Shown here piece after piece: positions 24,468-32,617 of a stretch of 37,881 nucleotides of DNA; the stretch's first letter is position 1; each line of letters starts with the position of its first letter. Made by a program: the position numbers and the translations under genes. The DNA comes from Gemmatimonadales bacterium (lineage in GTDB: Bacteria; Gemmatimonadota; Glassbacteria; GWA2-58-10), in contig JAJRTS010000096.1 of NCBI GenBank assembly GCA_024278175.1, forward strand, positions 1-37,881, written 5' to 3'. A model generated the notes under the pieces. That model searched no databases and was not told where the DNA came from. It was given only the letters and a program-made list of their open reading frames with translations.

Positions 24468-24740
24468 TTAGGCGACGGACTCCTTGAGGGCCTTGCCGAC
24501 CGTGAACTTGACCACGTTACGGGCAGGAATCCTAATCGTGGCGCCAGTCTGCGGGTTACGGCCTTCACGGGCGGCGCGGTTGGACACACCGAAAGTGCCG
24601 AAACCGACATGCGTGTACTTGTCGCCCTTTTTCAGGGTTTTCGTGATGTTCTCAAAGACGCTGTCGATAGCTTCGGCTGCGGCCTTCTTGGGAATACCGA
24701 CTTCAGCGGCTACGGCATCAATCAGGTCGGCTTTCGTCAT
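24468..24740 (-). CDS. hup: HU-family DNA-binding protein
   Basis: A 90-residue histone-like protein. The N-terminal MTKADLIDAVAAEVGIPKKA helix pair and the C-terminal DNA-gripping arm GRNPQTGATIRIPARNVVKF are diagnostic of the HU/IHF family. HU forms a dimer that bends and compacts DNA; the proline in IPARN is the residue that wedges into the minor groove in the family. GGAGG lies 8 nt before ATG 24740, which is preferred to the longer frame start at 24755. It is a single gene with its own terminator and an elaborate upstream region (palindrome 24959-24978 and two candidate promoters). Confidence 0.95.
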   Translation of the reverse strand: MTKADLIDAVAAEVGIPKKAAAEAIDSVFENITKTLKKGDKYTHVGFGTFGVSNRAAREGRNPQTGATIRIPARNVVKFTVGKALKESVA

Positions 24741-24844
24741 CGAGGAATCCTCCAAATATTAAGAGTTAAAATGGCGGGGAGCCATCATGAACTATCCGGA
24801 TACTCAAGAAGCAAGTTTCCTCAGGTATCCACATTACTCATACG

Positions 24845-24873
24845 ACTATATATACTCTGGGCTTGCCGTCCAA
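24845..24873 (-). promoter_or_regulatory. Candidate proximal promoter of the HU gene
   Basis: On the minus strand TTGGAC (24873-24868), a 17-bp spacer and TATAGT (24850-24845). The -10 is 5/6. The leader before HU would be about 100 nt. Confidence 0.45.
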
Positions 24874-24958
24874 GCCCGAGAAGGCAAAACAGGCACAAAT
24901 TAATAATGACTTATCGTGGGGAAAAAGACCCCGGAGCACTCTGATCGACTCAAAGGGC

Positions 24959-24978
24959 ACGTTTTATATATAAAACGT
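24959..24978. promoter_or_regulatory. 20-bp perfect palindrome, probable operator
   Basis: ACGTTTTATATATAAAACGT is a perfect 20-bp palindrome upstream of HU. It contains the -10 region of the candidate distal promoter, so a dimeric regulator bound here would block it. A second hairpin (CCGTCAA/TTGACGG, 24989-24995 and 25004-25010) sits beside it. Apart from these sites and the TolC terminator, the HU-tolC gap 24741-25162 holds no gene. Confidence 0.6.
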
Positions 24979-24995
24979 AGCGTAAGTGCCGTCAA
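24967..24995 (-). promoter_or_regulatory. Candidate distal promoter of the HU gene overlapping the palindrome
   Basis: On the minus strand TTGACG (24995-24990, 5/6), a 17-bp spacer and TATATA (24972-24967) inside the palindrome. The leader to HU would be about 220 nt, so it may instead serve an untranslated RNA. Confidence 0.45.
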
Positions 24996-25102
24996 GTGCT
25001 TATTTGACGGGTATCTCAGAAAAAACGAGCACCATCTACCAGCTTAAGTGTATGCTAATCACTGAGTTACGTGTTGCAGCGGATTCAAGGGCTCCTGCGA
25101 GC

Positions 25103-25137
25103 AAAAAAAAACCCGGTGGCACGCCGGGTTTTTTTGA
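25103..25137 (-). terminator. Rho-independent terminator after the TolC-family gene
   Basis: ACCCGG (25111-25116) and CCGGGT (25124-25129) form a GC stem, extended by A/T runs on both sides, with a TGGCACG loop. On the minus strand a long T run follows. It lies 26 nt past the TolC-family stop and could act in both directions. Confidence 0.88.
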
Positions 25138-25162
25138 CTCTGATCCGCTTAAAACACGGCTG

Positions 25163-26632
25163 CTAGCGCAATCCCTCCTGCAGCCACTCCACCCGTCGGC
25201 CCACGCTGCCCGACAAATTCGAAAGCGATGTGTGAAACTCGTACTTGGAGTTGATAAAATTGACTTCGGCCTGGGAATAATCCGTCTGGGCCTGGCGAAG
25301 ATCCAGCAGGCTGGCCGCGCCCAGGCGGTAGCGCTCCTGCTCCAGCTCCAGGGATTGCCGGCGAAGGTCGCGGCTCTCGGAGAGCGCCAGGTAACGCTCA
25401 TAGAGCCGCTGCACGTCCAGCCAGTAGGCGCGCACGTTTTGCTCAAGGTCCATTTTCGTGGCCGAAAGGTCGTAATTCAGGTTGTTGAGCTGGATTTCAA
25501 GATCGCGGTTGCGTTTATAGCGCCCGAAAGAGTCCCAGATGTTCCAGTTCACGTTCAGCCGCAGGCCGCGGCCCTTGTCACGGTTGGGAAACAGTTCCAG
25601 CCCGTCATCAGTGCGCGAGTAGCTCAAGCCGGTGCTGATCGTGGGCAGGTAGGACAGGCGGCCCATCCAGAGGTTATTGCGCTGCTGGCTGATCTGATGT
25701 TCCAGGGTGGCGACCCCGGGGTGGTTGGCTACCGCGTATTCGATCATCTTATCGAGATTCAGTTCCAGCCGCTCGATGCTGAACTGGTCCACAACCGCGA
25801 AATCACTGTCCAGCGCACTGCCCATCAGGCGGCTGAGCTGCATTTTGGCCTGCTCCAGGTCGTTACGGCGCTGGAGAATAATCAACTCCTGGTCCTTGAG
25901 GTCCACCTGGGCCTGGAGCACATCGAGACGGGTGACCGAGCCCACGGAGTGGCGGGCCTGGGCCAGGCGCAACTGTTCGCGGCGGTTCCCGGCCTGGCTC
26001 TCGGCGTCGGAGAGCAGTTGCTGCTGACGAAGGGCGTCGATATAGGCGCGGCGCACCTGGTCGACCAGGCTCAGCTCGCTGGCCGACAGGCGGCTCTCCC
26101 GCTCGCGGCGCAGCAACCGGGCGTTTTTGAGCTCGAAGTAGTGACGGGCCGAATCGAAGATGTTCAGGTCCATGCTCAGCGAACCGAAGGAAGATTTGCT
26201 GATACCGCCCGAAGTCCGCAGTACTCCGCTGGGGTCCAGAAAACTTGAAGTACGGTTGTTCTGGCCCAGCCCGTAGTTTGATCTCACGGTGGGGATGTAG
26301 TTGCCCCAGGCCGCCAGCATGGCGGGCCCCAGGCCGCGCATGTTCTCGCGGGCCTTGGCGTGGGCGGGATTGCCCGCCAGCGCCCGGTCGATACAATCGT
26401 CCAGGGTCAGCACCTGCGCCCCGTTGGCGCCGCGGCCGCTAACGGCCGCTCCCACCGGGAACAGGGCGGTCAGGTTGTAGGTGTGGAAGAAGGGAATACT
26501 TTCGGCCGGCAGCGCCGTCGGGGCGCTCTGGGCGTTATCCGGGCTATCGGCTTCCGCGGCCGGCAGGACCCCATGCAGCACAAGGATCAGCACGGTGGCG
26601 GCGAAAACCGGGCCCACGGTACGGTGAATCAT
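25163..26632 (-). CDS. TolC-family outer-membrane efflux/secretion channel
   Basis: A 489-residue exported protein with a signal peptide (MIHRTVGPVFAATVLILVLHGVLPAAEA). It shows the two long repeated coiled-coil/beta units typical of TolC: LTLDDCIDRALAGNPAHAKARE near the start of the first, LELNLDKMIEYAVANHPGV near the start of the second, and repeated heptad-rich segments such as RLDVLQAQVDLKDQEL and SLLDLRQAQTDYSQAE. TolC trimers form the outer-membrane exit duct of type I secretion and RND/MFS efflux systems. GGAGG lies 5 nt before the ATG. No inner-membrane pump or adaptor gene is adjacent, so the partner is unknown. Its own terminator follows. Confidence 0.9.
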   Translation of the reverse strand: MIHRTVGPVFAATVLILVLHGVLPAAEADSPDNAQSAPTALPAESIPFFHTYNLTALFPVGAAVSGRGANGAQVLTLDDCIDRALAGNPAHAKARENMRGLGPAMLAAWGNYIPTVRSNYGLGQNNRTSSFLDPSGVLRTSGGISKSSFGSLSMDLNIFDSARHYFELKNARLLRRERESRLSASELSLVDQVRRAYIDALRQQQLLSDAESQAGNRREQLRLAQARHSVGSVTRLDVLQAQVDLKDQELIILQRRNDLEQAKMQLSRLMGSALDSDFAVVDQFSIERLELNLDKMIEYAVANHPGVATLEHQISQQRNNLWMGRLSYLPTISTGLSYSRTDDGLELFPNRDKGRGLRLNVNWNIWDSFGRYKRNRDLEIQLNNLNYDLSATKMDLEQNVRAYWLDVQRLYERYLALSESRDLRRQSLELEQERYRLGAASLLDLRQAQTDYSQAEVNFINSKYEFHTSLSNLSGSVGRRVEWLQEGLR

Positions 26633-26761
26633 GTAACCTCCGGTAGATACGTTTTTCCGGTGTTTGCCGGTTGGTGCTACACCAATTTAAGACAACCGAA
26701 AGGACGGAAAGGTTTCATTATATTTTTCCGCCGTTGGTCGCCGGATGCGGGGTGGCAGAGG

Positions 26762-27601
26762 TCAGTTTACCGTTATGCCGGGAGTGACCCCCAGCATTTC
26801 GAACAGCGGGGCCAGGCGGGAAGAACTGATATGGAAATCGCCGAGGTTGAGCCTTCCGCCCTCGTAATGCCAGTCGCTGCCGCCGGTAAAAATCAGCTTG
26901 TGCTGGTGCGCTTTGCCACGGATAGCGTTGGCGGTGGAGCGGTAGACGCCGGGTCTCCAGAGTTCGATACCGTGCATGCCGGCCTCGCAGAGCGGGTCTA
27001 CACACTGTTCGACTTCCTCGCGCGAGGGATGGGCCAGCGCGCTGACTCCTCCCAGCTCACCGATCAGTTGGATCACTTTCAGCGCATCGGCGGGGCTGTA
27101 GGGTACGAAAGCGCTGCCGTTGTCTCCCAGGTAGACGTCGAAAGCCTCGTCGAGCGAACGCACGTAGCCGTAGTTGTAGATCAGGTCGGCGATCAGCACC
27201 CGCCCGATTGTTTTGTGGTGCGGGACTTCCTCGAGTTCATCGTGGGGAATCCGCACGTTGCGTTCGTTAAGCCGGCTGAGGATTTCATGGGCGCGTTCCT
27301 TGCGGCGCCGGCGCACACTCTCGATATGCCGGATCAGCCGCGGTTCGGTGGGATCGAGACCATAGCCCAGAATATGCAACTCGCGCTCACCCAGCCGGGT
27401 GCTGAACTCGGTGCCGCAGATCATCGTGATACCGTTGCTGGCCGCCGAGGCCAGTGAATCCGGGTAATGGTCCACCGTGTCGTGATCGGTGATTGCCAGT
27501 ATGCTGAGCCCGCGTCGGGCGGCCAGCGGGACCAGGTCGGTCACGCTCAGCTTACCGTCGGAGTAGGTGCTGTGCAGATGAAGGTCCGCTTTCAACGCCA
27601 T
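26762..27601 (-). CDS. PHP-domain metal-dependent phosphoesterase
   Basis: A 279-residue PHP protein. The metal-binding motifs are ADLHLHSTYSDG (D6, H8, H10, D15), ITDHDT (D39, H40, D41), GTEFST (E65), SALAHPS, and GGSDWHYEG near the C-terminus. The layout matches the stand-alone YciV/RnaAM-type PHP phosphoesterases, some of which degrade 3',5'-nucleoside bisphosphates or short 5'-ended RNA; the precise substrate is inferred only. The gene starts 50 nt after lepA, with AGGAAG upstream of the ATG, so the two are probably co-transcribed. Confidence 0.87.
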   Translation of the reverse strand: MALKADLHLHSTYSDGKLSVTDLVPLAARRGLSILAITDHDTVDHYPDSLASAASNGITMICGTEFSTRLGERELHILGYGLDPTEPRLIRHIESVRRRRKERAHEILSRLNERNVRIPHDELEEVPHHKTIGRVLIADLIYNYGYVRSLDEAFDVYLGDNGSAFVPYSPADALKVIQLIGELGGVSALAHPSREEVEQCVDPLCEAGMHGIELWRPGVYRSTANAIRGKAHQHKLIFTGGSDWHYEGGRLNLGDFHISSSRLAPLFEMLGVTPGITVN

Positions 27602-27651
27602 TGTTCTTACTTCCTGCTATTCAAGTGATACCCGCCATGATGCGGCGGAGT

Positions 27652-29442
27652 TCAGTCCATTTTCAGTACGGCCAGGAAAGCTTCCTGGGGAATGTCAACC
27701 TGGCCCACCTGCTTCATCTTCTTCTTGCCCTCGCGCTGGCGCTGGAGCAGCTTGCGCTTGCGGGATATATCTCCGCCGTAGCACTTGGCGGTCACGTTTT
27801 TGCGTAGCGGGCGGATTACCTCGCGGCCGATCACCCGGCCGCCGATAGCGGCCTGCAGCACCACCTCGAACATCTGGCGCGGGATCAGCTCTTTGAGCTT
27901 TTCGATCAGCCGCATGCCCCAGGTGCGGGCCTTATCGCGATGGATGATCGCGCTGAGGGCGTCCACCGGGTCGCTGTTGACCAGAATGTCCAGCCGGACC
28001 AGGTCGCCCGGGCGGTAGCCGGAGAGGTCGTAGTCGAAACTGGCGTAGCCCCGGCTAACCGTTTTGTGCCGGTCGTAGAAATCAAACAGAATCTCGGCCA
28101 GGGGCAGGCTGTAGACCAGCTCGACCCTGTGCTGGTCGAGATAAATCAACTCGCCGTAATCGCCGCGGCGCTCGTTGCAGAGTTCCATGATCGCGCCCAC
28201 GTATTGCGCGGGGACGAAAACGCGCACTTTCACGAACGGTTCCTCGATTCTCTCGATTGCCGCGCGGTCGGGCAGGCGCGAGGGATTGGAGAGCTCGACA
28301 GTTTCCCCATTGGTCATCCGCACCCGGTAGCGCACGTTGGGCACGGTGGCCAGGATTTTCACATCGTACTCGCGCTGGAGCCGCTCCTGGATAATCTCCA
28401 TGTGCAGCAGCCCCAGGAACCCGCAGCGGAAACCGAACCCCAGGGCCGTGGATGTTTCCGGCTCGTAGGTCAGCGAGGCGTCGTTAAGCTGAAGGCGCTC
28501 CAGGGCTTCCTTAAGGTTGTCGTAGTCGTCGTTGTCCACCGGGAACAGGGCCGCGAACACCATCGGTTTCACCTCGCGGTAACCCGGCAGGGGCGAGTCG
28601 GCCGGCCGGTCGCTGCTGGTAACCGTGTCGCCTACCCGCGCGTGGCCCAGCCGCTTGATCCCGGCCACGATATAGCCCACCTCGCCGGCTTCCAGGCTGG
28701 CGGTTTTCATCTGCTTCAGGCGCTGCAGGCCCACCTCGTCTACCTCGTACTCCCCATCGGTGGCGAACATGCGCATGGTCATGCCGGCGCTCAGACTGCC
28801 GTCGATTACCCGCACCAGCGGGATCGCCCCGCGGTACTGGTCGAAATAGCTGTCGAAAATCAGCGCCTTGAGCGGTGCGTCGGGGTTACCCGAGGGCGGC
28901 GGGACACGCTGGACAATCGCCTCTAGCACCTCGTCGATACCAAGGCCCTGCTTGGCGCTGACCGCCAGAATTTCCTCGCGCTCCACGGCCAGCAGTTCCT
29001 CGAGTTCCCCGCAGACTTCCTCAACCCTGGCCGCGGGCAGGTCGATCTTGTTGAGCACCGGGATGATGGCCAGGTCGTGGTCCATGGCCAGCAGCAGGTT
29101 GCTCATGGTCTGGGCCTGCACGCCCTGGGCCGCGTCCACCACCAGCAGCGCCCCCTCGCAGGCGGCCAGGCTGCGGCTGACCTCGTAGTTGAAATCCACG
29201 TGGCCGGGGGTGTCGATCAGGTTGAACTGGTAGCGCGTGCCGTCGTCGGCGGCGTAGTCCATCCGGATCGCGTGGGCCTTGATCGTGATCCCACGCTCGC
29301 GCTCGAGGTCCATGCTGTCGAGCACCTGCGCTCGCATCTCACGCCGGCCCAGGGTGTTGGTGGACTCCAGCAGACGGTCGGCCAGGGTGCTCTTGCCGTG
29401 GTCTATATGTGCAATGATGCAAAAGTTACGGATTTGCCGCAT
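27652..29442 (-). CDS. lepA: Elongation factor 4 (LepA) GTPase
   Basis: A 596-residue translational GTPase that acts on the ribosome in initiation or back-translocation. G1 is [15 protein letters not shown]2 lies in [11 protein letters not shown]3 is DTPGHVDF, G4 NKIDLPAA and G5 SAKQGLGI. The EF4-specific C-terminal domain is present ([26 protein letters not shown]) and ends [15 protein letters not shown]. Length is normal. ATG 29442 (MRQIRNF) follows GAGG by about 7 nt and is preferred to the frame start at 29457. The neighbours are trkH (111 nt upstream) and the PHP gene. Confidence 0.97.
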   Translation of the reverse strand: MRQIRNFCIIAHIDHGKSTLADRLLESTNTLGRREMRAQVLDSMDLERERGITIKAHAIRMDYAADDGTRYQFNLIDTPGHVDFNYEVSRSLAACEGALLVVDAAQGVQAQTMSNLLLAMDHDLAIIPVLNKIDLPAARVEEVCGELEELLAVEREEILAVSAKQGLGIDEVLEAIVQRVPPPSGNPDAPLKALIFDSYFDQYRGAIPLVRVIDGSLSAGMTMRMFATDGEYEVDEVGLQRLKQMKTASLEAGEVGYIVAGIKRLGHARVGDTVTSSDRPADSPLPGYREVKPMVFAALFPVDNDDYDNLKEALERLQLNDASLTYEPETSTALGFGFRCGFLGLLHMEIIQERLQREYDVKILATVPNVRYRVRMTNGETVELSNPSRLPDRAAIERIEEPFVKVRVFVPAQYVGAIMELCNERRGDYGELIYLDQHRVELVYSLPLAEILFDFYDRHKTVSRGYASFDYDLSGYRPGDLVRLDILVNSDPVDALSAIIHRDKARTWGMRLIEKLKELIPRQMFEVVLQAAIGGRVIGREVIRPLRKNVTAKCYGGDISRKRKLLQRQREGKKKMKQVGQVDIPQEAFLAVLKMD

Positions 29443-29553
29443 CGTTAATCCTCGCATACGAGATTACACCGCCCCAGTTTCGGGCAGAGTCTAATAAGAT
29501 AACTAATATCGGGAAAAATGAAAAGACATGAGGAGCGACAGCGGGGAGGGAGG

Positions 29554-31002
29554 TCAGAACTTGCGCCAGACTTCGGGCATAAACAGCACGATCACGGTAA
29601 AAACTTCCAGCCGGCCCAGCAGCATGCACAGCGAGAGCATCCACTTGCCAACGGAGGGCACGGCGGAGAAATTCTCCATCGGGCCCACTCCCGCCAGGCC
29701 GGGTCCGATATTACCCAAGGTTGCGGCCACACTGCTCGAGGCGGTGATCACATCGAGGCCCAGGCCGGCCATGACAAATGAGAAGAACAGGAACAGGGCG
29801 ATATAGAGGCTGAAAAAGCCCAGCACGTTGAGCATTACCTCGGGCCGCACCCTGATCCGGTTGATCTTTACCACCACCACCGCCTTGGGGTGGAGCAGTT
29901 TTTTCAGCTCGGTTTTGCCGTGCTTGAGCAGCAGCAGCAGGCGGATCATTTTCATGCCGCCGCCGGTGCTGCCCGCGCAGCCGCCGACAAACATCAGCGC
30001 CAGCAGCATCATCCTGTTCAGCGGCGCCCAGGCGTCGAAATCCGCCGTTGCGTACCCGGTGGTGGTTGTGATCGAGACCACTTGGAACACACTGTCGCGG
30101 AAATTCTGCTCGCTTGTTCCCGCGCCGTATATCCAGTTGACCAGGAACACCACGAGCGTGGCCCCGGCCAGGATACTGACATAGAACCGCCACTCGCGGT
30201 CGTGGAAATACGCGGCTGGCCCGCGGCCTGTGAGGCAGCGGTAGTGCAGGGAGAAATTGACCCCGGCCAGGAACATGAACAGGGCGATTACGTATTGGAT
30301 ATAGGCGCTCTGGTAGTGGCCCACCGAGACGTTCTTGGTGCTGAAACCGCCGGTGGCCATGGTGGTAAACGCGTGGTTGAGCGAGTCGAACAGGCTCATG
30401 CCGCCCAGGCGCAGCAGCAGGATTTCCAGTGTGGTCAGCAGCAGGTAGACTGCCCAGAGCAGCGTTGCGGTCTGGCTGATCCGGGGTTTGAGGCGGTCGG
30501 GGGTGGGGCCGGGGACCTCGGCCTTGAAAAGCTGCATGCCGCCCACGCCCAGAAAGGGCAGGATGGCGATAGAGAGCACGATAATGCCCATCCCTCCCAG
30601 CCACTGTGTCTGGCTTCGCCAGAGCAGAATCGACAGCGGCTGGCCTTCGATGTCGGTCAGGACAGAGGCGCCGGTGGTGGTAAAGCCGCTGAGCGTTTCG
30701 AAAAAGGCGTCGGTGAACGAGGGGATCGAGCCGGAGAGCATAAACGGCAGGCTGCCGAACGCAGCCGCGGCGATCCAGCCGAACGTGACGATGGCGAAAC
30801 CCTCGCGCACCCGGATATCGTCATCGCTGCGCGCCAGGGCGGCGATCACCGCTCCGCCCACGACCGAGATCGCCATCGACCACAGGATCGCCCCCAGCGC
30901 TCTCTCGTCGTAGTACCAGGCGCACCAAGCCGGCAGAGCCATCGTCAAGCCGATACAGACCTGCAGGAACCCGATCACATATAACACAAGCCTGATTTTC
31001 AT
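29554..31002 (-). CDS. trkH: TrkH-family potassium uptake channel subunit
   Basis: A 482-residue polytopic inner-membrane protein, the size of E. coli TrkH. The four selectivity-filter loops are visible: FTTTGASVL, TMATGGFST, ITTTTGYAT and TLGNIGPG, each with the conserved glycine. It conducts K+ (or Na+/K+) under control of a TrkA ring. An open frame runs upstream to 31116 into the dispersed repeat, but the family length and MKIRLVLYVIGFLQV point to ATG 31002; its ribosome binding site is poor. It is separated from trkA by 271 nt that hold repeat copy B. Confidence 0.94.
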   Translation of the reverse strand: MKIRLVLYVIGFLQVCIGLTMALPAWCAWYYDERALGAILWSMAISVVGGAVIAALARSDDDIRVREGFAIVTFGWIAAAAFGSLPFMLSGSIPSFTDAFFETLSGFTTTGASVLTDIEGQPLSILLWRSQTQWLGGMGIIVLSIAILPFLGVGGMQLFKAEVPGPTPDRLKPRISQTATLLWAVYLLLTTLEILLLRLGGMSLFDSLNHAFTTMATGGFSTKNVSVGHYQSAYIQYVIALFMFLAGVNFSLHYRCLTGRGPAAYFHDREWRFYVSILAGATLVVFLVNWIYGAGTSEQNFRDSVFQVVSITTTTGYATADFDAWAPLNRMMLLALMFVGGCAGSTGGGMKMIRLLLLLKHGKTELKKLLHPKAVVVVKINRIRVRPEVMLNVLGFFSLYIALFLFFSFVMAGLGLDVITASSSVAATLGNIGPGLAGVGPMENFSAVPSVGKWMLSLCMLLGRLEVFTVIVLFMPEVWRKF

Positions 31003-31022
31003 CTTCGGCGGTCCACGCTCTG

Positions 31023-31230
31023 GAGGGGCGTTGAAATAAAGACATCCAACGCCCTCGAATGAAAAATTTCGCTCGGGCAAGTTGTCAAGGGCAAGACAAG
31101 CCGTTCCTGTTACCAATACTGCTATCTGTGTTATACCTGGCAGTTACATTGCCCCGTCGGCTTTCGGCAAGCATAACGAGGAACGGCCCCTGACAACTCC
31201 AAGCCCATACTTTCGTTATTTTTCAACATG
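31023..31230 (+). repeat. Dispersed compound-hairpin repeat, copy B
   Basis: It starts GAGGGGCGTTG, which pairs with CAACGCCCTC (31047-31056) as a first hairpin, then GAATGAA. The left arm GTTGTCAAGGGC (31081-31092) with CCGTTCC (31101-31107) pairs with the right arm GGAACGGCCCCTGACAAC (31180-31197). The end reads GTTATTTTTCAACATG. Compared with copy A, the CCGTTTC/GAAACGG segment has changed on both sides to CCGTTCC/GGAACGG, keeping the pairing. It lies between trkA and trkH, in the opposite orientation to both. Confidence 0.87.
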
Positions 31231-31273
31231 CTTCCAACAGTTGACAGAGATTAAACACCGATGTCCGGGGTGA

Positions 31274-32617
31274 TCAGAGGAAGAACTTGCTCACCTTTTT
31301 AGCCTGACGGGTGAGGGTGAACACGATTATCTTGTCGCCGGGCAGAAGATGATCGTTGCCATGGGGGATGAACGTGTGGCCTTCGCGCACGACAGCACCG
31401 AGAATACAATCCGGCGGTAACTTGAGTTCCCGCAGCATCTTGCCCACGAACGGCAGGCCCTGGCGGATGAATATCTCCATGATCTGCACGCTCATTCCGT
31501 GCAGGGTGGCCAGGGACAGCAGGCGTTCGCTGTGGGTGGCGGCCAGGATCGCGTTTACGGTCGAGAGGTGCGGGCTCACGGAGGCGTCAACCCCTATTCT
31601 GGTGGCGAGGTTAAGGTATTCCAGGCGTTTGATCTGGCAGATAGTTTTGGTGGCGCCCATGTTCTTGGCCACCAGGGAACTGATGATATTACTCTCGTCG
31701 TTTTCGGTGAGCGCCACGAACCCGTCCACTCCGTAGACGCCCTCGCTCTCAAGCAGGTCCAGGTCGGTAGCGTCGCCGTTGAGCACCAGGCTGGCGGCGA
31801 GTTTTTCGGCCAGCACGGTACAGCGGGCCCGGTCGCTCTCGAAAATGATCGGAATCACGCCCTGGGCTTCGAGCAACTGGGCCAGCCGGACCGCCACGGC
31901 GGTGCCCCCGGCCAGCATCACGCGCTGAAGGCTGCGGTTCTCATAGCCTGCCAGGCGCAGCATGTCATCGGTGGCGTCACTTTTGCCGATTACGTAAAGC
32001 AGGTCGCCCTCGAGGATCACGTCCTCACCGTGGGGGATAATGGTCTGCTCCCCACGGCTGATCGCGGCCACCAGAAACTTTCGTTTCTCGAACTCGCCGG
32101 CGATTTTTTTCAGCGGCCTGTCGCGGTACAGGAAGCCGGCGTCGACTTTCATGCCCACCAGCACCACCTCGCCATCGGCGAACTCAGCCACGTCGGTGGC
32201 GGCGGCGAATTTGAGCAGGCGCCGGATTTCCTGTGCGCAGGCTTCCTGGGGGTTAACCAGTACGTCCACGCCCAATGAGCCGGCCATCGCCAGCGGAGAC
32301 TCCCCGTAGTAGTAGTCCGCGCTCACCCGGGCCACTTTTGTCTGGACCTGGTAGCGCGAGGCGAGCTGGCAGGCCAGAATATTGACCTCGTCGTCGTCGC
32401 TGACCGCGATCAACGTGTCCGCGCGAGCCACATCGGCGTGTTCCAGGATGCGATAGTCCACCCCGCTGCCCAGCAGGGCCTGCACGTCCAGATGGTCCTC
32501 GACCCGGTCCACCTTGGCCTGGTCGGTATCGACAACAACTATTTCCTCGCCCTGTTGCGAGAGACGGTTGGCGAGCTGGAATCCCACGTCGCCGGCCCCG
32601 ACAATGATTGCTTTCAT
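31274..32617 (-). CDS. trkA: Trk system potassium uptake regulator TrkA
   Basis: A 447-residue cytoplasmic protein with two tandem RCK units, the usual TrkA layout. The first Rossmann domain has MKAIIVGAGDVGFQLANRL and the acidic VVVDTD; the first RCK_C ends before about residue 220. The second Rossmann starts VMLAGGTAVAVRLAQLL, where the glycine motif is looser, with IIFESD as its acidic end; the second RCK_C ends GDKIIVFTLT. It binds NAD(H)/ATP and gates TrkH. Its ATG overlaps the stop of the upstream NYN gene as ATGA, so it is translationally coupled to that gene. Confidence 0.95.
   Translation of the reverse strand: MKAIIVGAGDVGFQLANRLSQQGEEIVVVDTDQAKVDRVEDHLDVQALLGSGVDYRILEHADVARADTLIAVSDDDEVNILACQLASRYQVQTKVARVSADYYYGESPLAMAGSLGVDVLVNPQEACAQEIRRLLKFAAATDVAEFADGEVVLVGMKVDAGFLYRDRPLKKIAGEFEKRKFLVAAISRGEQTIIPHGEDVILEGDLLYVIGKSDATDDMLRLAGYENRSLQRVMLAGGTAVAVRLAQLLEAQGVIPIIFESDRARCTVLAEKLAASLVLNGDATDLDLLESEGVYGVDGFVALTENDESNIISSLVAKNMGATKTICQIKRLEYLNLATRIGVDASVSPHLSTVNAILAATHSERLLSLATLHGMSVQIMEIFIRQGLPFVGKMLRELKLPPDCILGAVVREGHTFIPHGNDHLLPGDKIIVFTLTRQAKKVSKFFL

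Noticed and set aside
26710-26722. Perfect TATAAT on the minus strand upstream of the TolC-family gene
   Set aside because: No acceptable -35 at the right distance.
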